Positions 10,385 through 21,700 of a DNA stretch of 64,000 nt are shown here, piece after piece. This DNA comes from Ampelomyces quisqualis (taxonomy: Eukaryota > Ascomycota > Dothideomycetes > Pleosporales > Phaeosphaeriaceae). Under the pieces are notes generated by a model. That model did not search any database and was not told the DNA's origin. It saw only the letters and a list, made by a program, of their open reading frames with translations. The DNA is taken from the NCBI GenBank assembly GCA_018398575.1, contig JAGTXZ010000020.1:620001-684000 (forward strand), given 5' to 3'. Within the stretch, counting starts at the first letter, position 1, and every line of letters begins with the position of its first letter. The position numbers and the translations under genes were made by a program.

Positions 10385-10906
10385 ATGTCGTTAGAAAATC
10401 TACTTCCTCTCGGTCAGTTCCAAGCCAGTCTGACAAGCACTCGCAGCTGCTGACAACCCTCAGAACTCATCGACAAGTGTGTCGGATCGCAGATATGGGT
10501 CATCATGAACGGCGGAAAGGGTGCGTTCTGCAGTAAGAGAATAAGGGTTTAGAGTAACATTTTTCAGAGTTCACCGGCAAGCTTGTGGGGTTCGACGACT
10601 ACGTCAGTGCGTATGCTCTGGTCACAATTTCATATCTTTGCTAATCAGCTCGCAGACATGGTTCTCGAGGATGTGACTGAGATGTATGAAGCACGGATAG
10701 GACGATGCATGAGAGCAACTAGTTTAGGCTTACACAGGCTACAGTGACCCTGCTGAGGGCAATGTCAAGCTACCAAAGATTCTGCTCAACGGTAACAACA
10801 TCTGCATGGTACTGCATAACCAGCCTCGGCTCTCCCAACAGCACTACTGACTGAGACCCAGATGGTGCCCGGAGGAGATGGACAGACAGTCCTCGAAGAC
10901 GAGTAG
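10385..10906 (+). CDS. LSM5: U6 snRNA-associated Sm-like protein LSm5, six exons
   Basis: Six small exons, 10385-10412, 10464-10520, 10568-10606, 10656-10683, 10745-10808 and 10862-10906, give 86 residues. LSm5 is one of seven LSm subunits of the LSm2-8 ring (U6 snRNA, splicing) and the LSm1-7 ring (decapping). Visible motifs are ELIDKCVGSQIWVIM, KEFTGKLVGFDDYVNMVLEDVTE (Sm1, interrupted by two introns) and KILLNGNNICM (Sm2), then the PGG tail. The gene is not evident from long reading frames because no exon exceeds 64 bases. The exon 4/5 junction is the least certain: my choice gives EIDPAEGN and keeps Sm2 in frame. Five introns in 261 coding bases is dense. Confidence 0.9.
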
Positions 10907-12549
10907 GATAGACCTAGGTCGTATCACACCTGGTGCGCTCTCTTCATGGCGAAAGAGGGCATGCATGTAGGTGGCTAGATGCTGTAAAAGGATTCAAGAC
11001 ACGCGTCGAACAGTCTTGCCTCAGTGTTTGTACGTTAATTCCGGTGTCTGTGTCTGGGACTGCGCGAAGAAATAATGAGCTACACGCAACAGTTTGTCCA
11101 CATGCTCCGAAGCCGATGGGGACGTGACCATCCCGCCATGCCAAGTCGGAGCGGGCCCGCGGAGCGGAACCCAGTGCCGAGCCCTCCCCTCCGCCCTCTG
11201 CATGGCGCTGATCCGACGCAGGACGGGCCTGGAGCGGACGGTTGAGCGTATTGCCGACCACCTATGGCAACGGGCTACTGCACCTCATCGCAGATGGACG
11301 CGCAGACGCCGGCGGCCGCGATGACGCGATGCCCCAGGCTGAGTGGCCCTGGAGCAGAGTAGGTACAGTACTCGGCACATAGTACCAGTACTCCGTAGGT
11401 ACCGCCGGCGGCCGCATGCCTGTCCTGGCTCCACCAACTCCATGTGCCGGCTGCTGCACGCACCGAGTCTAGTCTGCGTGTCCGCCAAAGAGCCGATTGC
11501 GTCGCTGTCCGCGATACTCTGCGAGCATGTCCCGCGTCACCCTCGTGCTGCGCAAGCCGCACACCCAATCAAACGCGTGCACAGTTGTTGCTCTACCGAC
11601 TGTCATAGCGAGATTGCGCCGATCGCTCTGACCTCACACCTCGTCACCTAATAATGCCACCCACGACGCCCGTCCATGCCAATCTTCTACACAATTCCTC
11701 TGGCCCGCCTGCATCCCCTCTCCACACCGCGAATCCTGACACTGACGCCTGCGCCCTGCCCCTCGTCCCTGGCCCACACTCGCAACTAATGCCTGCCGTG
11801 CATGCGCCTACTCTTGTATTCTAGCCGTGTCCCAGACTCGCCGTCTTGCACCGCCTCTCGCAGCCTCGCTCTCCTCCCTCTTGTGGCTCGCCCCGACATC
11901 GCCCGTGTCGCCGGCTGTCGGACAGCACCAGGTATTCGCGCCCTCTCCAGAGAACGCGCCAAATGCTCCCGCGTAGCCGCCTGACTCCTGTTGGCCGTCG
12001 TTCGGGCCGCGCCTACTACACGAGTCTGCGTCCTACCCACCGCGAGTGCAGCCGATACACCAATCTTCGTCGCTGCTAGTACCGCAAATCATCATCCCAA
12101 TTCTGCTGATTTCCGCCGGGACCCATCTTTCTCCATAACCACGTTTGATTCCCAGCATCTATGGCCCTTGCCTAGTCTTCGAAACTTACTCCACCCTTTA
12201 CTCTTCTTGCGCTTCGCGCCCTGCAACACTTGACCCTACCAGGTTTTCGTTACGAGACGGTGGCCGCCACCATACCATTGCCGCACCAATCAGCACTACG
12301 CAACCACAGTTCAACGTTTCCCAATTCATCCTTGCTTAGTAAACTGTTCTCACCACTACCTACGCCTACATCACCCCGATCCATCGCCACTGCTGGAACA
12401 TAAGTCAACCCCGATTCCCCGATTTGTTTATATTGTGGTGGCCGGCCCGACTTGAACGAAAAAAATTCCCGACACCGCCGGCTTGTTGATTCCGGGCGTC
12501 AACAACTCTCACAACCCACCAGATCCGAGTGGATCCTGCGCAGATCTAC
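10907..12549. other. Long intergenic / leader region upstream of the HMG-box gene
   Basis: 1.64 kb. The part from about 11640 to 12540 is pyrimidine-rich on the plus strand (many CCT, CTC and TTC runs), like a long 5' leader of the downstream regulator. One TACTCCGTA motif sits at 11389-11397. The open frames here are short and compositionally biased, so I do not call genes. Confidence 0.45.
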
Positions 12550-14313
12550 ATGAGCGACTTGAGACAGAAGTTGGCGCGACTAGGACTGTCCCATTACCTC
12601 GAAGTGTTTACTGCCGAAGGCTTCGACACATGGGAGACCCTCTTGGACATCACCGAGTCTGATCTGTAAGCGCGACGCTATTCCCACTTGATGATTTCAA
12701 GCTTACACCAAGTAGAAGTCTGCTCAACGTCAAGCTCGGACACCGAAGGGTTCGTCATCCTGTCGCCTCAAGAAAGCCCAGGAATAGCATCAAGGCTGAC
12801 TTGAACAGAAACTTCAAAGAGCCATCGCCGAGTCACGAGGACAAACTTCTGATCGACCGCTGCCCATTGCACTGGGTAGAGATGCAAGCTTCGAGGGCTC
12901 CTACAGAAGCGGGGACGAGTCTGCGCCAGAAAGCAAAGGTAAACCAGGTGACACGAAAACAGCCTGTGCAGTCACTACAGGTACCACAACTAAGCGGAAG
13001 TATCGACGGCATCCAAAGGTCAGTTTGGTTTTCTCACTTTGTGACGAGCACCCCAAGGCCTTGTCATACCTCCAAGTAGTTTTCTGATGTCGTTTCAGCC
13101 TGACGAACATGCACCCGAGCGGCCCCCTTCGGCTTATGTGATCTTTTCGAATCGTAAGTATATGCACATGTTCCACGTAGAGCAAGCTGCTCATCCGGCT
13201 ACAGAAATTAGAGAAGTACTCAAAGGCCAGGAATTGTCGTTTACTGAGATCGCCAAAGTCGTTGGAGAAAGATGGCAGGTTTTACCAGCTGAGGAGCGGG
13301 AAACTTGCGAACGACAAGCCAATCGCGCGAAAGAGAAATACTACGCCGAACTGGCAGAGTACAAGAAGACACCTCAGTATGATTCATATCAGAAATACTT
13401 GGAAGATTTCAAGGCTAAACATGCTGTACCTACCAAGGGTCAGTACTACCGCTACGCCCCTTCTTCTACTACGGAACTGACTGTGCTAGAAGGTAAACGT
13501 TCAAAACTTGAGACGGAGACCAGCACATCCACCAGAAGCGGCAGCCAGGACCTACACGAACGCGCCGCAAACGGGAGACTCAGTTCTGTGCAGCCAGATG
13601 CTTCTAACACTGTGCCTCATGGATCGGAAATCAGTCCGCCCATAGGACCGTCTCGCCTCCCAACAGGGCCTTCTTTTTTGACCAAGCCAACATCACCGGC
13701 CTCGCATCCGCACTCAACTCTCAACTCTCCAAGAACAGGCGAGCACTACTCTCCCATAAGCGCCTCGCCACGATCCGCTGTATTCGACACATTATCCAGT
13801 ATCCCACCTCGCGAGTCTCGAGGCCCGACTGATACAAATTTCCCGTATCTCCACCACCAGTACGCCCATGCTCCTCTCCAGCAGCTTGCATCGACAACTC
13901 CACCACCCTCATATCCATATTCGACGCATTATCAAAATTCAATCGATGCTCCTTTGCGGCGGACTATGCGTGATTCTTCAAGACTTCCTCCACTCACTCA
14001 CGAGGACACGACGTGGTCTTCAGAAAGTGGCCATAGTGGCAGTGGCTACAACATCACCCCTTCTCTGTACCATAGTGCAGCACTCCCTTTGGATCCCGTA
14101 AAGACGATGCGAATGCTCCCGAAGCCCGTTCCCAGTATTGGTCCTTCACCGTCGCTGCTAGATCGACCGCCTCTTGCAGCCGCCCTCTCACAAGTTTCAG
14201 CACAACCACCCGACTACCGCACGCAGGGTTCGCTTGCAGCATTAGTAAGAGCTGGAGAGCTAGCATCCAGAGTTGCACAAGGTGAAGAAATGGATATGGA
14301 AGGCTTGCCTTGA
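12550..14313 (+). CDS. SAM-domain plus HMG-box DNA-binding protein
   Basis: Four exons, 12550-12665, 12713-12749, 12809-13018 and 13099-14313. The N-terminal 55 residues form a SAM domain (MSDLRQKLARLGLSHYLEVF ... DLRSLLNVKLGHRRKL). A linker ending in KRKYRRHPK leads to an HMG box (RPPSAYVIFSN ... FTEIAKVVGERW ... YYAELAEYKK), which bends DNA in the minor groove. The C-terminal 270 residues are Ser/Pro-rich and disordered, as in activation regions. All junctions keep frame. The exon 2 acceptor is a tandem AAG/TAG pair (12712 or 12715) that adds or drops one Arg; the AAG choice matches SAM spacing better. A nuclear transcriptional regulator is likely, but its targets are unknown. Confidence 0.85.
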
Positions 14314-14706
14314 GCTAAGCTCGTCCGCATAGCTCCCGGGCTTTTGCACTCATTATAACGTAACTACGAGTTTCATACGAGTTTGAGCTTGCTGCACATC
14401 GCGAGCGAAATCTCAAAACGCCGCCCAGCTGCAGTTGGATCATTCCTCGAAAACAACACATACTTGCCGCGCGGATGTGTTCTGGCGCGGTCACGATCCA
14501 ACTCAGCGACTCAGCCGAGCGAGGTAAGGGCTGTGCGTGACGTCTGGCCCTGTTCAAAGTGGTAAGTCGAATGAAAAGCCAACCTCCTTGTACGGTGGCC
14601 GCCCTGCGCATGCGACGTGCACACGAGAGCATGCAGCACTCCAAATACGATTTTGGCATATCAGGATCGACATAGGGCTGTGCCCTGAAGCGCTTTGCTT
14701 CGAGCT

Positions 14707-14738
14707 CACGTGGGCCATGTTCTAGAATCTAGAACATG
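14707..14738. promoter_or_regulatory. CACGTG plus perfect 11-base inverted repeat (heat-shock-element-like)
   Basis: A CACGTG E-box at 14707-14712 is followed three bases later by a palindrome with 11-base arms CATGTTCTAGA / TCTAGAACATG around one A (14716-14738). The core TTCTAGAA has the TTCnnGAA form bound by heat-shock factor. No gene start lies within 2 kb downstream, so the function is uncertain. Confidence 0.4.
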
Positions 14739-15883
14739 ACAACTCTCCCGCAGTGATTACGCCGGTCACAATTTGTTTGACACGTTATCTTCGGTATTCC
14801 ACTATGGAAGCCAGTTTCCGTCATGTACGCGCTTGAGCATGCAGCTGTTACGTGGCAATACCGGTACCGCTCTGCCGCAGACTTATCTAGCGGCAATATA
14901 TTCCATGACCATTTCATGGTTCCTGGCTTATCCCTACACGCAAACATTTGTGCCTCTGCTGTTACAGTACGGAGTAGATCTGGACGGCTAACATTGGCAT
15001 GTATATGCCATGCTTCCGCGGAGCAAGGTAAATCCAAACGGGTAGTATGTACCACGTTGACGCACGCATCGCCATTCTGAAAGACCCTCGATCATAGATC
15101 ACAAGAGGACATTGGAGATTGGGGACTGCTACATCGAAGAAATGGAGAATTGATCCTTTGATCTGCATCCTAACAACCGCATTTGCGATCCTGTACACTA
15201 CTCCGCATGGGCAGTAGCCTGCACGTTGTGAGACATGGGCCTCAACATGTCGGTACAACGGTTTTGAGACGACATGGTAAACGCAAGACCTGTACGGAGT
15301 ACATATGCATATTCCAGACAAGTAAAACTGCCTCACCGCGTCCTCGCAGTGGTCCATCCTTCCGCGGACAGACGCGCGGTACGAGCACGATGTCTCCATG
15401 TTGATTGGCATACTAACCCAACCACTCCGCTCAATATCAACTGATTATTTCTACTGTACTCCGTACGGTGTGACATTCGACGACCAATCCCAGATGCGCG
15501 TCATGTGAGACGTGTGTATTCCAGGTATCGGAACGAATTGCCCATGCAATTATTGGACACATGAGCTGAGTATGAAGTAGACGTTGCATCGTACGTTGCC
15601 AAGAGTATTCCATACACCTTTAGCGGGAATGCAACATCATCATTCGGACACGGGCTTGACCTAGCTTACCACCTACTGTGGTATGTACGGAGTACATGGC
15701 GCATCAATGACATGCGCGAACCATGAGGTTTTATGATTTGACACACTCAAGCCTAGTCCAAGAGAATCTTGAAAGACGGCCCACGGGCCACGGGTAACGA
15801 CAGCCTGGCCGACTATGATTGGTCGGCTCATTTTGCCACACATAGTAGGTATGTAGCTGACACTTCGTCATCTCGTTGATATC

Positions 15884-15913
15884 TACGGAGTACTCTGTAC
15901 TCCGTACGGAGTA
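15884..15913. repeat. Clustered TACGGAGTAC / TACTCCGTACGGAGTA motif copies
   Basis: Three copies in 30 bases: TACGGAGTAC at 15884-15893, then the perfect 16-base palindrome TACTCCGTACGGAGTA at 15898-15913. The same 9-mer recurs at least ten more times in the window, nearly always between genes. Confidence 0.7.
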
Positions 15914-16803
15914 AAAGGCACCGGGTTTTTTTTGCTCGGGATGGAAACACAGAAGCTTTTCCTTGCCGATCGCCGGTGTAATTTGGTGTCCTTGTGCACA
16001 GCGACACTTGAGTGAGCACGCGAAACATGTACTGTGGCAGGTAAACAAGTAAACTCATAATGCAAACACATTTCGGAGTGCTGCTATGTACTCAAAATCG
16101 TTGGTGCGCATATCCCGACTCACTTCACGTCTACACATAGCTAGCTTGCATGTGAGTGAGTGACTCGGCCGTGCTCATCGATGACAGCGCTTCTTAGGGA
16201 TTTCCATACTTCCAAGCAATACGGATACATACCCATGGAACAAAAAGTTTGCTTGCCCGGCAGCCCTTGCTTTGCGAGCTACATATCAGAGTACACGGAT
16301 GTCGCCGGCCGTTGCGACTGCGAAGCTAACCAATCAAGAAGTCGGCATGGTCGGCTCGTTCCCGACCTCCTGTTTTGGAACTCGATGATGCATGCATGCA
16401 ATTTCACTACGTCGTCGCCAACATCACGTCCCTATCGCTACTTTCGCTGCTCATCGACAAACGTCGTATGAGCGTGTCATCCACTACTCTCATTGTTCCC
16501 TCGTTCTACTCCGTACTAGACCGTGCGAGTCCCTGGCTCGGCACAACATACCGGACCTTGGGCGAATCAGCTGCCACACCTCACATCAAACTGACCGCTG
16601 CATTGGTTGCATCGAGATTCAAGTCGGTTCCCGCCGCCCGGTATGCAGCCAAGAATGTTGATTGCTGCAGATGGGCCGGTGCTGAATTGCGGTCTAGATC
16701 GTTGAGTTGTCAGCCTTACGCTGGGCGCACGGGTTCCACCGAAAGCAGCTCGCTGCAGAAAACCCCAAGACTTCCGCTGGGTTCCACTATTCGCCCCGCC
16801 GCC

Positions 16804-18048
16804 ATGGCGTCTCCGCCAGCAACGAGACCATCCGTCTGCAAGTTCTGCGGGAAACCCTTTGGCGTCTGGCGGCATGAGTACTTGACAATCGAACCTCTCT
16901 GTTCGCATGAGCTGCCATCACTGGGCCGCCGTGCAGATCTTGATCATGCCGATCATGTCCCCAAGCTCGCAGAGTTCTTGCAGCGCGTGCTCGGCGAGGC
17001 ATATGAAGTCGACTTCGACGGCAATGATTGGATTTCTCACGGTGTATACCCTTCCGATAAGAAGATATATGTTAACATGCCACCATTGCTACGCTCAGAA
17101 CCTGAGACTCCGGGCTTCAAAGTTCCCGTCCAAGTCGAAAAACGAGTGAAAGGGAATACAAGCTCTGCTTGGCTGGCCAGGAGATCGCGACATGAATTGG
17201 ATCATGTCGATTACACAGAGCTAGATGGAATCCTGGCCCGAGATCATTGCGGAAAAGAAATTTCGTATACGCCGAGCGTTTTCGATGCAAACGAATTGTT
17301 CAAGTGGGATGCAGCGGATCTGCGAATGGCTGTTGAAGAACTCACGCCTGAGTGGGGGATCCAGTCCATCCAGATGTCTAGTATGTGACAGCCCTCGGTA
17401 TAATTCCGGGTTCTGTGCTGCAAGCCGCGGGCAATGGTATTTCTGATGCATTGGCTGGCAAGCTGACACACTGCAGTCCACCAAATGTGCCACGAGATGC
17501 CCAAGGTCTTACGCATGCCATTGCTTCGAGATCGTATTTTTCATGTTCTTTGTATCACGGCTCATTCATTGCTCGCAGCACCCGAGGACGTCGAATCAGG
17601 CGTCCTTTTTGAATCACACACTCTTCAGCTACCTGTCAACATGGACTCCTTCCGAGACATTGCGGCAATAACCTGCAAGAGCCACTTCCGGTTGAGAACC
17701 AGAACATACGACGTCAACGACGTTAAGAGTAACCCGACAAATAACGCGGATCCTCAAAAAGGGGAAGTAAAGCTAAAACACCAAGGCAAGAAGTTGACCG
17801 AAGGCGTATACGTGTCCCTCGAGAGGCTACGTGAAGGTCCTCGCACCACTACACAGCTTAATGAGACGCATCTCTGGGACATGATGACAAGAAGTGACGC
17901 CAGGGGCATCACACGACTCGCTCCATGGCGGACCAAAAACCAAGAAGTTCTAGACGCGATCGCAGAAGACGTGTTCTATGTCCTCGAGCATATCCGGAGA
18001 CATCGTCGAGCACATACGGCCCCATGTGATGAAGCTATACCAAAGTAG
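16804..18048 (+). CDS. Uncharacterised protein with N-terminal CxxC motif
   Basis: Two exons, 16804-17380 and 17477-18048, give 382 residues. The intron has a GTATGT donor and a CTGCAG acceptor and joins in phase 1 (MSSI-HQMCHEM). The N terminus has CKFCGKPF followed by LCSHEL, which could form a small zinc knuckle (Cys20/Cys23 region), but no family is recognised. The rest is soluble, charged and without membrane segments. I chose Met16804 because the sequence becomes protein-like from there; the open frame extends upstream without family features. Confidence 0.65.
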
Positions 18049-18732
18049 GACAGTATATACATCAAGCACCGTCAAGGGAAACGGAAGATTGGACCATTGT
18101 ATGTCAAGGGTGGGACGATCAGCATGCCCACATATCGCACGGAACTTCGAGTAGGAGATTGATATGTCACGGAAACGCTTTGTTGGCTAGTTGGTGTGGT
18201 GGTCGGCAACGTGTAGATACTAAGTTGAGGGCCTCGCGGCATTGAGACTGGACTGCTCTGACGTTCGAAGGCTGAGGTTTCATAAATTCCATGCCCGCGA
18301 GCTAATTTGTTGGCGGCTTTGAGTGCATGTTCATACCTTGCGTGTCGTCAAGTCTTTTTAGCAAACGGCAAAGGACGTCCAGGACAAGGACAAGCGTGGG
18401 GCTTCGGAACCATTCCGCTTCGGTTGACGGCCTTCAGCCTTCAGCCCTTAGCCCTTAGCCTTGCAACGGACACAACGACATGGTGCGCTGCAGCAGCATT
18501 TCCTTCCCGTCTTCTGTATTTACCTCCTAATACAATCTCTTCTCTCCCATGCCTATGTGAATTTGCGCATTGCTGTGCCACTTCTGTTCGTGCGAGATTA
18601 TTAATATCGATTTGCAGCCCCTCCCGCAAACGCGCGCAGACACGAACGAGGTGCCGAAGCGTGGAGAAAGACGCCGTAATCAAAGTCGCAAAGAAACCGG
18701 TGCTCCAAGAGAGCGAGGATTAGCAGCTCAAG
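18049..18732. other. Intergenic, upstream of the large coiled-coil gene
   Basis: 684 bases. A short imperfect repeat of CCTTCAG and CCCTTAG units lies at 18430-18462. The segment from about 18480 is pyrimidine-rich and looks like a 5' leader. No gene seen. Confidence 0.45.
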
Positions 18733-21700
18733 ATGCAGAACTACGATCAGCCATCTGGTTATCAAAGACATGGGAGTACAGCGAGCTTCGCGGGACAACA
18801 GCGAACTGCCCCACCACCGACGACATACGGAGGTAGGCACTCGGACGAGGCGAGTCGCGGTAAGAAGACACGGCTGCTGACAGAGCTATACCAGGCTATC
18901 AGTCTCCTGCTCCACAACAGCAGAACCAGTGGGCTTCGCCAGCCCCAAATCAGGCCCCGAACCAACAATGGGGACAACCACAACAGCAGGCTGCCGGCGG
19001 ATACAATCCAGGCACATATGGAGCTATGCCAGGCGGCCAACAGGCCCCGCATGCATATGCTGATCAACCTCCACCGCTGCTGCCAAAACCCCAGGGCTTC
19101 GCAGCTGCAGTTCAGCAACAACAGACCCAGAGTTGGCCACAGCAGTCTCAGCAAACCGCTAGTCATGTACCACAACAGCAAGGAGGATATCCCACGCCGA
19201 GTGGCGCTCAGGGTCAGCAGCAACCGTACAACACTGCGGCTCCGCCACCCCCCTCAGCGACTCCTGGAGGCTCATACTTTCCCCCTGCACAAAGCGGACG
19301 GCCAGGCGCGGTATATGGAGCCGGTCAGCTAGGCTCATATGCAAATCATTCGCAGCTTGGAACACCGCAGCAGCCTACCGTCATGAGCCCGAACGAGCAA
19401 CAGCCGGCCTTCATACCACCATCTCTTACCGGCCAGGGCGTCCAAGCATACATGCCATCCAATACCAACCCAATGCCTGGTGTTTACGTCCCACCACCAC
19501 CAGATGTCCCAGCCTGGCAGCACGCACAGCATGCTCCACTACAAAGTGGACAGAAGAAGTTCAGATATACCAAACCAACTGTTGACCCCAGCTTCTATGC
19601 GCAAGGCTACCAAGGTGTTCAACCCGTCCAGCCACCAGCCTTACCGCCACACCCTGTGCAGTATGCTCAGCCTCAAAAGGGAGCTCCACACCCTCAACAG
19701 CCACCAGGTCCACCACCGCCAGATCAATTCGCACCGCAACAGCCTCAACATCAGCCTCAGCAACAACCATTCGGAAACCATTATGAGCGACCAGGCCAGC
19801 CTTACCAACAGCCGACAAATAATATGCCGTATGATCTGAATCTGCAGGAACAGCAAATGCAGCGCCCGGAGCAATACCAACACCCCCTTGCTTATCCCCC
19901 AGCAATGGCGTCGAACATGTCGAAGCCGAATAACGAATGGGAATATCCAGCGGGCTACGGTGCCTCCAATGTATCTAAGCCATACAATCAATGGAACCTG
20001 CCAGCACCCGCGCCTGCAGGGCAGACCTACACTCAGCATCATAAGGATGTCCCATCTATGGGACAGCAGCCAAAATGGCAACCTGGACATGGTCAAGCTC
20101 AGGGCTCGCAAGGCTCATTTACAGGACCACAATACGTGTCTCCACTAGGCCAGGATATACAAGCGCCAAAACCACTTGGTCGCACTGACACTGCCTCTTC
20201 AGAATTCTTCGCTCAGCCCAGCCCTCAAAGCCAGCCCGTATCTCCAATTCACAATGTCCAGAGCATGAGTTATAGCTCACGCCAGCCGGTTGGACTTGGA
20301 CGAAACGGCTCGGTCAGCTCGATCGCACTGACTAATCTGCAGGCACAACGTAAAGGAAGTAAAACAAGTTCTCCACGGCCAGCACCAGCCAAGCTTCCTA
20401 CACCACCCCCTCCACGAGACGACAAATCCAAGTTTAGTGTCTTGGGAGCCGGGGGACCTTCAGACTGGGAGCATTTCGGAGACGATTCCGAGATAGACGA
20501 CGAGGAACTATACGCAAGAAAACCTAGACCTGTCCAGCTAGACAGCACGGAAATACCAGCCAAGCAGCCAGAACAATCCAGTGGTGCCTCTTCTCCTTCA
20601 ACACATGGCTGGCCTAGCCCAGCTACACAAACAGTACAGGCTGTAAGGAGAGATACACATGACTACCAGCCCACACCTCCTCTTGTCGTCGCTCAACTTG
20701 TCGAGCGGTCACCCTCTCAGCCTCCGTCTCAAGCCTCAGTAATTAGTGATGCAGCTCCGGAACCTCTCAACATATCTCCGAAGCCTAACCAAGGTTCTCG
20801 ATCGTCTTCTACACAGCGAGTAATGGATTTTAGTGACGGTTCCTGGAATCCGCCAAAGCAGCGCATACCAGCGCAAGCAGGGTCTCAGTATCAAACACCT
20901 TCAGTTCAGCAGAGTTTTGTTCAAGACGATGGAAGCCGGGCAGCACAGCCTGCGTCCGGACAAGTACGGCAGCTAACGCCTACTCAGCAACTTCATCAAC
21001 ATCCGCCAGTAACGACGATTTTTGCCATGAGTGAGGGTGGAATGACTATACAGGACAGAACGCCAACCCAGGATGCAAGTGCCTGGAAGAGTGCGCTCGA
21101 TGAAAAGCACGCTGTTGAGCTAAGAGCAAAGGACGAGGCCCTCGAATGTTTGCGTGCAGATGCGGAAAAGGAGAGGGCCGACTTATATGCCCAAATTGAG
21201 AAGCTGAAGCTGGAAAGCGAAAACGCAATGGCGCAAACTGTAGACGAGAAAGACGTTCTACAGAAGCGAATCGAATCCATGGAAACAGATGCACAACAAA
21301 TCAAATCAAATGCTGAAGCTGCGATCAAAGAGAAGGATCTGGCGGTGGAGCGCCTCAAAGAAGATATCGAAGGCAAGGAACACAACATCGAAGAACGGGA
21401 CGTCATCATCGCAGATTTGAGGCGTGAAATCGAGGCAGAAAAGTCGAAAGAGCCAGTCAAGATTACCCCTACACCTGCAGATCTCATTCCAGACATGGAC
21501 CCCTGGTATGCAGGTTCATTGGAGAGGTTCATCGTTATGCTTCGTCGCGAGGCGAGCGAGCCGGAGGTTGAAGATAAGATTAAGACTTTCAAGGGCTTCT
21601 CGAAGGCAGAGTCAGAAATTCGAGGTATCGAGTATCATGACGCTCCACTTCCAGGAGCAGTTCTACCTACGCCAGAGCAAAAGGCGTCGAATATGTCCAA

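Larger units (their letters stand above)
14314..16803. other. Gene-poor 2.5 kb stretch rich in TACGGAGTA motifs
   Basis: I find no supported gene. TACGGAGTA or its complement TACTCCGTA occurs at 14968-14976, 15294-15302, 15457-15465 (extending to 15468), 15687-15695, 15884-15893, 15898-15913 and 16507-16516. A perfect inverted repeat lies at 14716-14738. The longest open frame running into the next gene (from 16375) lacks family features before Met16804. Confidence 0.6.
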
